Below, in pieces: positions 16,408-25,109 of a stretch of DNA of 64,000 bases. The DNA is from Citrobacter amalonaticus (GTDB taxonomy: Bacteria > Pseudomonadota > Gammaproteobacteria > Enterobacterales > Enterobacteriaceae), in NCBI RefSeq assembly GCF_001559075.2, contig NZ_CP014015.2, positions 2,108,001-2,172,000 on the forward strand. Reading direction: 5' to 3'. The position numbers and the translations under genes were made by a program. The first letter of the stretch is position 1. Each line of letters starts with the position of its first letter. The notes under the pieces are model-generated. The model had not been told where the DNA came from. It did not search any database and saw nothing but the letters and a program-made list of their open reading frames with translations.

Positions 16408-17988
16408 ATGACAATTAGCGTTTTGACGACACGCACCACCTTTGAACACTGTCTGGGGATTATCCGCCAGGCCTCGGTGGAGATCCTGCTGCTGCTGGGG
16501 GTACATGCCTCTGATGGCAAAGACCCGCGCTGGTTTCTGGAACACCTGGATCAGGCCCGGCTGAACCTGGGCGGCTGGAGTCAGGTCGCCCGGCGCCTGC
16601 ATCTCAACGACGCGCAACTGAGCCAGTTCACGCTACAACTGCGCCATCTCCAGCAATGCGTACCGCAATATGACAGCGGGCAGGAGGTCAGTGAGAACCA
16701 ACTGATTGCCGCCCTGCGCGTGGTCAGGTCGCTGGAGTTGCTGCGCCATCATCAATCGTTACTCAATTTTAAAACGGACATTGAAGAGGCCGACCACAGT
16801 CAGCAAGTGCGCGCAGAACGGCAGTTGCGCACGATTGAGCTGACCCTGACCGCGCTTATCTCGCAGATGTGGCCGGATAAAACGCAGCTCAATAATTACC
16901 TCAAAGACAACTTTGGCGCGGATAAACTCAGACGCTGGATTAAGCTGGGTGAACGTCAGGATCCGCTGAATGGGATGCGTTTTAGCGAGCTGGCGCTGAT
17001 GATTGTCGATAAAAAGACCTTCACCCGCCACTATTCCGGCATCTTTAACGACGCGTCAGTGCTGAACCTGTTTGTTGAACCGCGTCTGACGCTGCGGGTG
17101 TTTCTCGATGACTGTCGCCAGGCGCGTAACACGGTGCTGGCCGGGGAGCCGCTGTCATCGGCACAGTTGACGTTACTCTCCTGTCAGTTTCAGCATATAG
17201 TCCGTCCTGTCCAGCGGGCCTATGAGCAAGGGCGCGCCCGCATTAATCCGGCGGCGTTGATGATTGTGGAAGAGGGGCAACTGGCGCAGTTTTGGGAGGA
17301 GGCGCGGAAAAAGGACCGTCAGGCGGGAGGCGATACCGAGGAAATTGGCGAATCCATTGAACCCCCGCGCAAGCGTTCCCTGCGCACGGCGGAAGAACGT
17401 GAACAACTGATCACAGGCGTGCTCTGGGGCGCGGTGGGGCTCATGGTGATCGCTATCCTGGGCGGTGGCGCGTGGTTAGTGAGTTCACAGCCGCCCGCGC
17501 CCGCGCCAAACATCAAGATCACCCAGGCGGAACCCAAGCGCGAATTGCCTTCCGCACGCGAAATGGTGACGCAGATGGGCATCACCTGGGATGTGTTTAA
17601 TATGCGTGCGGCGATTGATCGCAATGACACTCGGGTCACCGCGCTCTTTTTGCAGGGCGGTATGAACTGGCAGGTCTCGTGGACCGAAACGGCGTTTTCC
17701 CGCGATAATACGGATGTCCTCGACCTGCTGTTGCGTTATCCCTCACAGATGGATGAGAGCAAACCCTGTCGCCGGTTTATCAATACGCTCGGCCACGCGA
17801 TGTCTGGCGGCGCGTCGTTGACCGGCCAACATAAAGCGTATTTGCGGCGCTTTTGCACTGTGCCTGCAGTGGTGTCGCGGCAGCAGCATGATGCTGAACA
17901 GTCGGAACGACGTTACCGCGCCGACCCCAGCGCGGATAACAAGAAATGGCTGAAAATTCAGAGCGATATTTACGACGTGATCCGTTAG
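16408..17988 (+). CDS. Large single-pass membrane protein, resembles STY4199-type HEPN-domain family
   Basis: The 526-residue protein has a mostly helical cytoplasmic N-terminal part (1-330), one clear membrane helix (about 335-357; LWGAVGLMVIAILGGGAWLV), a Pro-rich linker (SQPPAPAPN) and a C-terminal domain of about 150 residues. From memory it resembles an uncharacterised Salmonella/Citrobacter family annotated as HEPN-domain (STY4199). One stretch in the N-terminal part fits the loose RNase-type pattern Rx4-6H (R107 to H114), but the residue after Arg is Ser, not the usual polar Asn, Asp or His, so nuclease activity is unproven. It ends three bases from the convergent treF stop with no terminator visible. 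Function is unknown. Confidence 0.75.
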   Translation: MTISVLTTRTTFEHCLGIIRQASVEILLLLGVHASDGKDPRWFLEHLDQARLNLGGWSQVARRLHLNDAQLSQFTLQLRHLQQCVPQYDSGQEVSENQLIAALRVVRSLELLRHHQSLLNFKTDIEEADHSQQVRAERQLRTIELTLTALISQMWPDKTQLNNYLKDNFGADKLRRWIKLGERQDPLNGMRFSELALMIVDKKTFTRHYSGIFNDASVLNLFVEPRLTLRVFLDDCRQARNTVLAGEPLSSAQLTLLSCQFQHIVRPVQRAYEQGRARINPAALMIVEEGQLAQFWEEARKKDRQAGGDTEEIGESIEPPRKRSLRTAEEREQLITGVLWGAVGLMVIAILGGGAWLVSSQPPAPAPNIKITQAEPKRELPSAREMVTQMGITWDVFNMRAAIDRNDTRVTALFLQGGMNWQVSWTETAFSRDNTDVLDLLLRYPSQMDESKPCRRFINTLGHAMSGGASLTGQHKAYLRRFCTVPAVVSRQQHDAEQSERRYRADPSADNKKWLKIQSDIYDVIR

Positions 17989-17991
17989 ACG

Positions 17992-19641
17992 TTATGGCTC
18001 TCCATACAGCCCAATCAGACGGCGTGCGACGCCGTTGGTCCAGCCAAAACCATCCTGCAACGGATATTCGCCGCCGCCCCCTTCGCGCGGGGTGCCGCTG
18101 GCGATGTGATATTTCTCAATAAGTTTATGATGTTGTTGATAAAAATGATTCACCGTCTGCAGCCAGCTATGGGCGATTTCGTCTCCCAGCGCATCATCGC
18201 CGTACATCTTAAAGCCCTGAATCGCCATCCACTGTAGCGGCGCCCAGCCGTTGGGCTTATCCCACTGCTCGCCCGTTTCGTACTCGGAGGCCATAATGCC
18301 GCCGGGAGTCAACAGGCGGGCACGCACGGTATCCCCCAGCCGATCGGCCTGTTCATGGGTCGCCATCCCGACGTAGAGCGGGACAATGCTGGCGGCAGAG
18401 AACAGCGCCATCTGCTCCCGCCGCCAGTCATAGTCGCGATAGCAGCCATTTTCCTCATCCCACAAATAGCGGTTGACGGCAGCCCGTCGGTTGCTCGCCT
18501 TCTGGCGGAACAGTGCCTCAACGTCGCGTTCGCCTTTCAGCGCCGAAATATTGGCGATAGCGCTCTCCAGTTTGAACAGGAACGCGTTGAGATCGATAGG
18601 GATAAACTGCGTGGTGCGAATACTCGCCAGTCGCCCGGCGTCGCGCAGCCAGCGGGAGGAGTAATCCCAGCCGGATGCCGCGCCGGCGCGCAGATCGCGA
18701 TACACTTCATTCGGCGGACGACCTGAATGTTTGGCGGTTTCCACATCTTCCAGCCATGACTCATCACGCGGCGTGTCACGGTCGTCCCAGTAGCGGTTAA
18801 GCAGGGAACCGTCCGGCATTCTGACCACATGGCGATAGGCCTGGTTGAGTACCAGCGACTCTGCGCCATCCATCCAGAAGGCATACTCCATTTTCAGATG
18901 GTCGAGATAGCGCCGTGCGCCGCGTACGCCGTCCTCTTCGAACAGTTCGACCATCAGCGCAAATACCGGCGGCTGCGAGCGGCTGAGGTAATAAGTACGG
19001 TTGCCGTTCGGAATGTGGCCGTAGTTTTCAATCATCCACGCGAAGTTATCTGCCATACATTTCAGCAGGTCTTCGCGGCCACTTTCCGCCAGACCCAGCA
19101 TGGTGAAATAGGAGTCCCAGTAGTAGGTTTCACTGAATCGGCCGCCTGGCACGATATAGGACTGCGGCAGCGCCAACAGCGATGACCACGGAATATGATC
19201 CTGCGGCTCGCGAGTGAGTACCGGCCACAGCTGATCGATGTGCTCTTTCAGGGAATTTTCAGGATTGGAGACGTATTCGGTACCGTACTCTTCCGGCAAC
19301 CAGAAATGATTTTCGATAAAGCGTCGCAAATCGAAATCCCGATGACGACGAACTTTGCGGTAGCGAATCAGAATATCGAGCGGATCCATTTTTGGCGCAC
19401 AGTCAGGAAACGTTTTGCTGTCGGCAAAAATTTTCGAGGACTGGACGTGCTCGAACAGTTCGAGATAGCGGTCGGCTGGTGTCAGGGCGTCAGAGGCGGG
19501 GAGCCCCTCAATCATCTCAGGTTCCGGTTCTGCTTCAATCATCTCATCCAGTTTTAACTCGCACGGATCCGTTTCGTAGAAAAGATCGACGTCGATCGTG
19601 ATTTCCTCTGACGGGGCGTGTTGCAGTTGCTGGTTGATCAT
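17992..19641 (-). CDS. treF: Cytoplasmic trehalase TreF
   Basis: The 549-residue glycoside hydrolase family 37 enzyme splits trehalose into two glucose molecules. Both trehalase signatures are visible: PGGRFSETYYWDSYF and QWDKPNGWAPLQW. There is no signal peptide; instead an acidic N-terminal extension of about 50 residues (IDVDLFYETDPCELKLDEM) precedes the catalytic domain, as in E. coli TreF and unlike periplasmic TreA. TreF degrades internal trehalose after osmotic or stationary-phase stress and is RpoS-dependent in E. coli. Here it sits without yhjA, its E. coli neighbour. Confidence 0.96.
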   Translation of the reverse strand: MINQQLQHAPSEEITIDVDLFYETDPCELKLDEMIEAEPEPEMIEGLPASDALTPADRYLELFEHVQSSKIFADSKTFPDCAPKMDPLDILIRYRKVRRHRDFDLRRFIENHFWLPEEYGTEYVSNPENSLKEHIDQLWPVLTREPQDHIPWSSLLALPQSYIVPGGRFSETYYWDSYFTMLGLAESGREDLLKCMADNFAWMIENYGHIPNGNRTYYLSRSQPPVFALMVELFEEDGVRGARRYLDHLKMEYAFWMDGAESLVLNQAYRHVVRMPDGSLLNRYWDDRDTPRDESWLEDVETAKHSGRPPNEVYRDLRAGAASGWDYSSRWLRDAGRLASIRTTQFIPIDLNAFLFKLESAIANISALKGERDVEALFRQKASNRRAAVNRYLWDEENGCYRDYDWRREQMALFSAASIVPLYVGMATHEQADRLGDTVRARLLTPGGIMASEYETGEQWDKPNGWAPLQWMAIQGFKMYGDDALGDEIAHSWLQTVNHFYQQHHKLIEKYHIASGTPREGGGGEYPLQDGFGWTNGVARRLIGLYGEP

Positions 19642-20003
19642 AATGAGAAAGACCTCCGGATTGCGTCGTAAAGGATACGGGTGTTGCCCGGCTGTCTTTT
19701 AAGCGTAGACATTCGCTTCGGTACGCGGGGTGCAAAGTGTGCGGTAGATCACGTTTATACCGCAGGCATTTAACGCAGTAACACTATAATGCACTGATAA
19801 TTCGAAATAATTATACTTCAGTATAATAGTCGAGAAGGCTTATTTTCGGAACATTCGATTGCAACGATTTGTGAATAACGTGATATTCAGGCCCCCGCTT
19901 TCTTAATCTTCTGTCGTTATTAATACACGATGGGGGCATTTAACTGTATTTAGTGAATTATTCTCACTCTGTCTGTGAGTTTGTCTGGGCTATGATGACG
20001 ATG
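19642..20003. other. Intergenic region upstream of treF with a perfect palindrome
   Basis: The region should hold the treF promoter (minus strand) and the 3' end of the small secreted-protein gene. A perfect inverted repeat, ATTATAC-TTCA-GTATAAT, lies at 19810-19827, about 170 bases before treF, and looks like an operator or a promoter core. No coding frame is supported. Confidence 0.5.
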
Positions 20004-20255
20004 TTACCATTTCTCATGACGTGCATCACGACGCCCATCGCGACGGTTTTCACGTTTATCCTGGCGGCAGTGGGCATTGCTTTTATCGTCGTTCCGGACA
20101 CATTCTCGTTTTGTTTCTCGGCCATCCTGGCGAGAATCCTGGCGAATGTCCCTGGCATCCTGGCGTTTTTCAGAACGATTGGTGGCGTGTGCTGGCAATG
20201 TTAAAAGTGGGAGAAGTATTACTGTAAATACGGCAGAAAGTATTGCTTTTCTCAT
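20004..20255 (-). CDS. Small secreted Arg/Asp-rich protein
   Basis: The 83-residue frame starts at ATG 20255, with GAGG upstream. Residues 1-24 form a good signal peptide (MRKAILSAVFTVILLPLLTL, then PAHA). The mature part is about 59 residues of low-complexity, highly charged sequence with repeated RQD/RD units (RQDARDIRQDSRQDGRETKR) and two Cys. It would be a small periplasmic protein, largely helical or disordered. I do not recognise the family with certainty. Start, ribosome site and signal peptide together make a real gene likely. Confidence 0.7.
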   Translation of the reverse strand: MRKAILSAVFTVILLPLLTLPAHATNRSEKRQDARDIRQDSRQDGRETKRECVRNDDKSNAHCRQDKRENRRDGRRDARHEKW

Positions 20256-20412
20256 CGGGTGAAAACCTCATAAAAATAAAATATAAAGCATTCCATTACT
20301 ATTAATGCGATAAATAGTTCATGGTCAGACTGGAATACTATGGCTGATTTTAATTTATGCCCGGTAGAAAATCGTTTAATAGCAGGAACAACATTGTCCA
20401 TTTTTAAATTAG

Positions 20413-20444
20413 AAATAAAAAACCCCGCTATTTCACGGGGTTTT
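20413..20444 (-). terminator. Rho-independent terminator of gor
   Basis: On the minus strand AAAACCCCG pairs with CGGGGTTTT (20436-20444 with 20419-20427, eight-base loop), followed by a T-rich tract. It begins six bases after the gor stop codon. Confidence 0.85.
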
Positions 20445-20449
20445 GGCGT

Positions 20450-21802
20450 TTAACGCATGGTCACAAACTCTTCCGCCGCCGTCGGGTGAATGGCGACGGT
20501 GTTGTCGAAGTCTTTCTTGGTGGCGCCCATTTTCAGCGCCACTGCAAAGCCCTGCAACATTTCGTCCATGCCAAAGCCGATGCCGTGGATGCCGACGATT
20601 TTCTCTTCCGGGCCGACGCAGACTAACTTCATGCGGCACGGCTGGCGGTGTGAGGTTACCGCGGTATACATCGCAGTAAACGAAGATTTATACACTTTCA
20701 CCTGATCGTCGCCATACTGCTCGCGGGCCTGCGGTTCGGTCAGACCTACGGTGCCAATCGGCGGGTGGCTGAAGACCACGGTAGGGATATTGCTGTAGTC
20801 CAGATGCTCGTCAGGCTTGTTGTTAAACAGGCGCTCAGAAAGACGGCGACCTGCCGCAACGGCAACCGGAGTCAGCTCGACGGCACCGGTGTTATCCCCG
20901 ACCGCATAAATCCCGTCCACGCTGGTATTCTGGTACTTATCGACGACGATATATCCTTTTTCGTTGGTTTTTACGCCCGTTGCCGCCAGGTTGAAGTCAT
21001 CGGTGGCCGGTTCACGACCAATCGCCCAAATCAGGCAATCGACCGTTTCACTGCGACCGTCATCCAGTTCGAGCGTCAGGCTGCCATCGGCATTTTTTAC
21101 CACCGCTTTCGGGATCGCATGGGTATGGAGCTCAGGCCCTTCGGCATTCATCACTTCGACCAGGGTTTCGGTGATCATCGGATCAAAGCTGCGCAGCGGC
21201 GCGTGTTTACGCACGAACAGATGAGTTTTGGCACCCAGACCGTTAATCACGCCCGCCAGTTCCACGGCAATATAACCGGCACCGACAACCGCGACGCGCT
21301 CCGGCAGGGCCGGCAGTTCAAAGAAACCGTCGGAGTCGATACCGTATTCCACGCCCGGAATATCAGGGTGGCTCGGACGACCACCTGTCGCGATCAGGAT
21401 ATGGTCGGCGGTAAGGGTCTCGCCATTGACTTCGATGGTTTTGGCATCGACGAAGCGGGCAAAACCTTTGATGACATCAACGTTATTTTTACCCAGCACG
21501 TTGTCATACGAGGTGTGAATACGGTCGATATAGGCGGTACGACTGGCAATCAGTGTATCCCAGTTGAATTTATTGATCGTGGTGTCAAACCCGTAGTCCG
21601 GACCATACATGTGGATCGCTTCACGGATCTGCGCAGCATGCCACATCACTTTTTTCGGGACGCACCCGACGTTAACGCAGGTGCCGCCCAGCGCTTTGGC
21701 TTCAATCAGCGCACACTTCTGGCCGTACATGGCTGCACGGTTAATCGAGGCGATACCGCCGCTGCCACCGCCGATGGCGATGTAGTCATAATGCTTGCTC
21801 AT
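20450..21802 (-). CDS. gor: Glutathione reductase
   Basis: The 450-residue flavoenzyme reduces oxidised glutathione with NADPH and keeps the cytoplasm reduced. The FAD-binding GGGSGGIAS is at the N-terminus, the redox-active disulfide is in GGTCVNVGCVPKK (C42 and C47), an NADPH-binding GAGYIAVELAG lies mid-chain, and the C-terminal HPTAAEE supplies the active-site His of the partner subunit. It matches E. coli Gor along its whole length. The ATG at 21802 has AGGA eight bases upstream. E. coli gor is under OxyR; I did not find a site I would defend here. Confidence 0.98.
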   Translation of the reverse strand: MSKHYDYIAIGGGSGGIASINRAAMYGQKCALIEAKALGGTCVNVGCVPKKVMWHAAQIREAIHMYGPDYGFDTTINKFNWDTLIASRTAYIDRIHTSYDNVLGKNNVDVIKGFARFVDAKTIEVNGETLTADHILIATGGRPSHPDIPGVEYGIDSDGFFELPALPERVAVVGAGYIAVELAGVINGLGAKTHLFVRKHAPLRSFDPMITETLVEVMNAEGPELHTHAIPKAVVKNADGSLTLELDDGRSETVDCLIWAIGREPATDDFNLAATGVKTNEKGYIVVDKYQNTSVDGIYAVGDNTGAVELTPVAVAAGRRLSERLFNNKPDEHLDYSNIPTVVFSHPPIGTVGLTEPQAREQYGDDQVKVYKSSFTAMYTAVTSHRQPCRMKLVCVGPEEKIVGIHGIGFGMDEMLQGFAVALKMGATKKDFDNTVAIHPTAAEEFVTMR

Positions 21803-21873
21803 GAGTCTTATCCTTCCGTTCTGATTGCCGCGATTGTATACCTGAAATCAATAGCTTCCACCGATGACTGCGA

Positions 21874-22716
21874 TTACTCTGGCACGATCCAGCTTACCGA
21901 GGTATGCCCGGTACCCGCTGGCACCAGCTTGCTGTGCAGCCACGGCAGCACCGAGTTCATTTGTGCTTCCAGCTTCCACGGCGGGTTGACCACAATCATG
22001 CCGGAGGCGGTCATGCCGCGCTGGTCGCTGTCCGGGCGGACTGCCAGCTCAATTTGCAGGATTTTACGGATGCCGGTCGCTTCCAGATCGTGCACCATGC
22101 GCTTGATTTGCTGGCGTAACACTACCGGATACCACAGGGCATACGTCCCAGTGGCAAAGCGTTTATAGCCTTCGCTGATCCCGGCGACGACGGCCTGGTA
22201 GTCCGATTTAATTTCATAAGGTGGGTCGATGAGGATCAAACCGCGACGGGAGACCGGCGGCAGTTTTGCCTTCAGTTGCTGATAACCGTCGGCACGGGCG
22301 ACGCGGGCACGTTCATCTTTCTGGAATTCACCCCGCAGCAGCGGGAAATCGCTCGGATGTAGCTCCGTCATATGTAGGCTGTCCTGCTCGCGCAGCAGCT
22401 GACGGGCGATCAGCGGGGAGCCCGGGTAGTAACGCAGTTGCCCGCTACGGTTGAAGTGTTTGACCACGCTGATATACGGCTCGAGTTCGGCTGGCAGGTC
22501 GTCCTGCTGCCAGATGCGGGCGATACCTTCCAGGTATTCACCGGTGCGTTCAGCATGCTCGCCGCTTAACTGATAACGGCCCGCGCCTGCATGGGTGTCC
22601 AGATAGAGAAACGGCTTCTCTTTCTCTTTGAGCGACTCGATGATCAGGCTCTGAACCGTGTGTTTAAGGACGTCGGCGTGGTTGCCAGCGTGGAAGCTGT
22701 GGCGATAACTGAGCAT
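21874..22716 (-). CDS. rlmJ: 23S rRNA (adenine-2030-N6)-methyltransferase RlmJ
   Basis: The 280-residue cytoplasmic enzyme methylates A2030 of 23S rRNA. The N-terminus MLSYRHSFHAGNHADVLKH is the family hallmark, LDTHAGAGRY is the SAM-binding loop, and LIDPPYE is the catalytic DPPY motif of N6-adenine methyltransferases. It is full length. It lies upstream of gor with a 71-base gap on the same strand and is divergent from prlC. Confidence 0.96.
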   Translation of the reverse strand: MLSYRHSFHAGNHADVLKHTVQSLIIESLKEKEKPFLYLDTHAGAGRYQLSGEHAERTGEYLEGIARIWQQDDLPAELEPYISVVKHFNRSGQLRYYPGSPLIARQLLREQDSLHMTELHPSDFPLLRGEFQKDERARVARADGYQQLKAKLPPVSRRGLILIDPPYEIKSDYQAVVAGISEGYKRFATGTYALWYPVVLRQQIKRMVHDLEATGIRKILQIELAVRPDSDQRGMTASGMIVVNPPWKLEAQMNSVLPWLHSKLVPAGTGHTSVSWIVPE

Positions 22717-22838
22717 GGGTAAACGTGTTCCAGGTTGTAAACGTAGGCCCGATTAGCGTCACGCTTTCGGGCGAATAAAAAGTCTATCGCCACAGTATAC
22801 AGAAAACTCACCGCTGCCGCGAAAGCGCAACGCCTGGC

Positions 22839-22866
22839 ATTGAAATCCTCTACACTTATCCCCATT
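22839..22866 (+). promoter_or_regulatory. Sigma-32 heat-shock promoter of prlC-rsmJ
   Basis: ATTGAAA (22839-22845), a 14-base spacer and CCCCATT (22860-22866) fit the RpoH consensus CTTGAAA/CCCCAT-T. It lies 66 bases upstream of prlC. The Salmonella prlC homologue opdA and its downstream gene are reported as a heat-shock operon. Confidence 0.85.
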
Positions 22867-22931
22867 CTACAGGGATATTGCACAGCGCCGGATGCGCGCT
22901 ACATTCACCTTCTTCAAACAGGACAGCGCTT

Positions 22932-24974
22932 ATGACCAATCCTCTACTGACGCCTTTCGAGCTCCCTCCCTTTTCCAAAATTCAGCCGGAACATGTGGTC
23001 CCGGCGGTAACGAAAGCGCTGAACGACTGCCGTGAGAATGTGGAACGCGTTGTGGCGCAGGGTGCGCCCTACAGCTGGGAAAATCTCTGCCAACCGCTGG
23101 CGGAAGTCGATGACGTCCTGGGGCGTGTTTTTTCTCCGGTCAGCCATCTGAATTCAGTAAAAAACAGCCCGGAACTGCGCGAAGCATACGAACAAACCCT
23201 GCCGCTGCTGTCGGAATACAGCACCTGGGTCGGTCAGCATGAAGGTTTATACAAGGCATACCGCGACCTGCGTGACGGCGATCATTACGCCACGCTGAAC
23301 ACCGCACAGAAAAAAGCCGTGGATAACGCGCTGCGCGACTTTGAACTCTCCGGGATTGGCCTGCCGAAAGAGAAACAGCAGCGCTACGGTGAGATCGCCA
23401 CCCGCCTGTCTGAACTGGGCAACCTGTACAGCAACAACGTGCTCGACGCCACCATGGGCTGGACGAAGCTGATTACTGACGAAGCAGAGCTGGCCGGGAT
23501 GCCGGAAAGCGCGCTGGCGGCAGCAAAAGCACAGGCCGAAGCGAAAGAGCAGGAAGGTTATCTGCTGACGCTGGATATCCCGAGCTATCTGCCGGTAATG
23601 ACCTACTGTGACAACGGACAGCTTCGTGAAGAGATGTACCGCGCTTATGTGACCCGGGCGTCCGATCAAGGACCTAACGCCGGTAAATGGGACAACAGCC
23701 CGGTGATGGCGGAAATTCTCGCCCTGCGCCACGAGCTGGCGCAACTGCTGGGCTTTGAAAGCTACGCCTTTAAATCGCTCGCCACCAAAATGGCGGAAAA
23801 CCCACAGCAGGTGCTGGAGTTCTTAACCGATCTGGCGAAACGCGCGCGTCCGCAGGGCGAGAAAGAGCTGGCACAATTGCGTGCTTTCGCGAAAGCCGAG
23901 TTTGGCGTCGATGAACTGAACCCATGGGATATCGCTTACTACAGCGAAAAACAGAAGCAGCATCTGTACAGCATCAGTGACGAACAGCTGCGTCCGTATT
24001 TCCCGGAAAACAAAGCGGTAAATGGCCTGTTTGAAGTGGTAAAACGCATTTACGGCATCACCGCGAAAGAGCGTCACGATGTGGATGTCTGGCATCCGGA
24101 CGTGCGTTTCTTCGAACTGTATGACGAAAACAACGAGCTGCGCGGCAGTTTCTACCTCGATCTCTATGCCCGTGAGCACAAGCGCGGTGGAGCGTGGATG
24201 GACGACTGCGTTGGTCAGATGCGTAAAGCGGACGGCTCACTGCAAAAACCGGTCGCCTATCTGACCTGTAACTTTAACCGTCCGGTCAATGGTAAACCGG
24301 CGCTGTTTACCCACGATGAAGTGATCACTCTGTTCCACGAGTTTGGTCACGGCCTGCATCATATGCTGACCCGTATCGAAACCGCTGGCGTTTCCGGGAT
24401 CAACGGCGTGCCGTGGGATGCGGTCGAACTGCCGAGCCAGTTTATGGAAAACTGGTGCTGGGAGCCGGACGCGCTGGCGTTTATCTCCGGTCATTACGAA
24501 ACCGGTGAACCGCTGCCGAAGGAATTACTGGATAAAATGCTGGCGGCGAAGAACTACCAGGCGGCGCTGTTCATCCTGCGTCAGCTGGAATTTGGCCTGT
24601 TTGACTTCCGTCTGCATGCGGAATTTGATCCGCAGCAAGGGGCGAAAATCCTCGACACCCTGGCGGAGATCAAAAAACAGGTCGCCGTGGTGCCGGGGCC
24701 GTCATGGGGCCGCTTCCCGCATGCATTCAGCCACATCTTCGCTGGTGGTTATGCGGCGGGGTATTACAGTTACCTGTGGGCTGATGTGCTGGCAGCGGAT
24801 GCGTTCTCACGTTTTGAACAAGAGGGCATTTTTAACCGGGATACCGGACAGTCGTTCCTCGACAACATTCTGACGCGTGGCGGGTCTGAAGAACCGATGG
24901 AACTGTTCAAACGCTTCCGTGGCCGCGAGCCGCAGCTCGATGCGATGCTGGAGCATTACGGGATCAAAGGCTGA
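22932..24974 (+). CDS. prlC: Oligopeptidase A (M3 metallopeptidase)
   Basis: The protein is 680 residues from ATG 22932 (MTNPLLTPFELPPF), with AGGA upstream; an earlier in-frame ATG at 22878 adds 18 unconserved residues. The zinc motif is H469-E-F-G-H473, within TLFHEFGHGLHHML. The cytoplasmic enzyme degrades short peptides, including signal-peptide remnants; prlC alleles suppress signal-sequence mutants in E. coli. A sigma-32 promoter lies upstream, and rsmJ follows after 135 bases that contain an ERIC-like repeat. Confidence 0.97.
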   Translation: MTNPLLTPFELPPFSKIQPEHVVPAVTKALNDCRENVERVVAQGAPYSWENLCQPLAEVDDVLGRVFSPVSHLNSVKNSPELREAYEQTLPLLSEYSTWVGQHEGLYKAYRDLRDGDHYATLNTAQKKAVDNALRDFELSGIGLPKEKQQRYGEIATRLSELGNLYSNNVLDATMGWTKLITDEAELAGMPESALAAAKAQAEAKEQEGYLLTLDIPSYLPVMTYCDNGQLREEMYRAYVTRASDQGPNAGKWDNSPVMAEILALRHELAQLLGFESYAFKSLATKMAENPQQVLEFLTDLAKRARPQGEKELAQLRAFAKAEFGVDELNPWDIAYYSEKQKQHLYSISDEQLRPYFPENKAVNGLFEVVKRIYGITAKERHDVDVWHPDVRFFELYDENNELRGSFYLDLYAREHKRGGAWMDDCVGQMRKADGSLQKPVAYLTCNFNRPVNGKPALFTHDEVITLFHEFGHGLHHMLTRIETAGVSGINGVPWDAVELPSQFMENWCWEPDALAFISGHYETGEPLPKELLDKMLAAKNYQAALFILRQLEFGLFDFRLHAEFDPQQGAKILDTLAEIKKQVAVVPGPSWGRFPHAFSHIFAGGYAAGYYSYLWADVLAADAFSRFEQEGIFNRDTGQSFLDNILTRGGSEEPMELFKRFRGREPQLDAMLEHYGIKG

Positions 24975-24984
24975 TTTACCCGCC

Positions 24985-25099
24985 ATACTTCACGTTGCCT
25001 CTTCGGCAACTGCGCTCACTACACCCTGGTCGCGTACGCGTTGTACGCTTCCAGGGATTCGTTCCCTTGTTGTCTTGATGCAACTCGAATTATTTAGGG
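24985..25099. repeat. ERIC-like element between prlC and rsmJ
   Basis: The segment runs from ATACTTCACGTTGC to GCAACTCGAATTATTTAGGG and keeps the order of ERIC core words (CTCACT, a palindromic centre around TACGCGTTGTACGC, CCAGGGATTCG). It is a diverged, near-complete ERIC/IRU imperfect palindrome. It lies inside the transcribed spacer of a probable operon. Confidence 0.75.
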
Positions 25100-25109
25100 T
25101 AAAGCGGAA

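Noticed and set aside
20765..22168. Long plus-strand open frame (467 codons) opposite gor and rlmJ
   Set aside because: It is antisense to two well-conserved enzymes and its translation has no recognisable domain.
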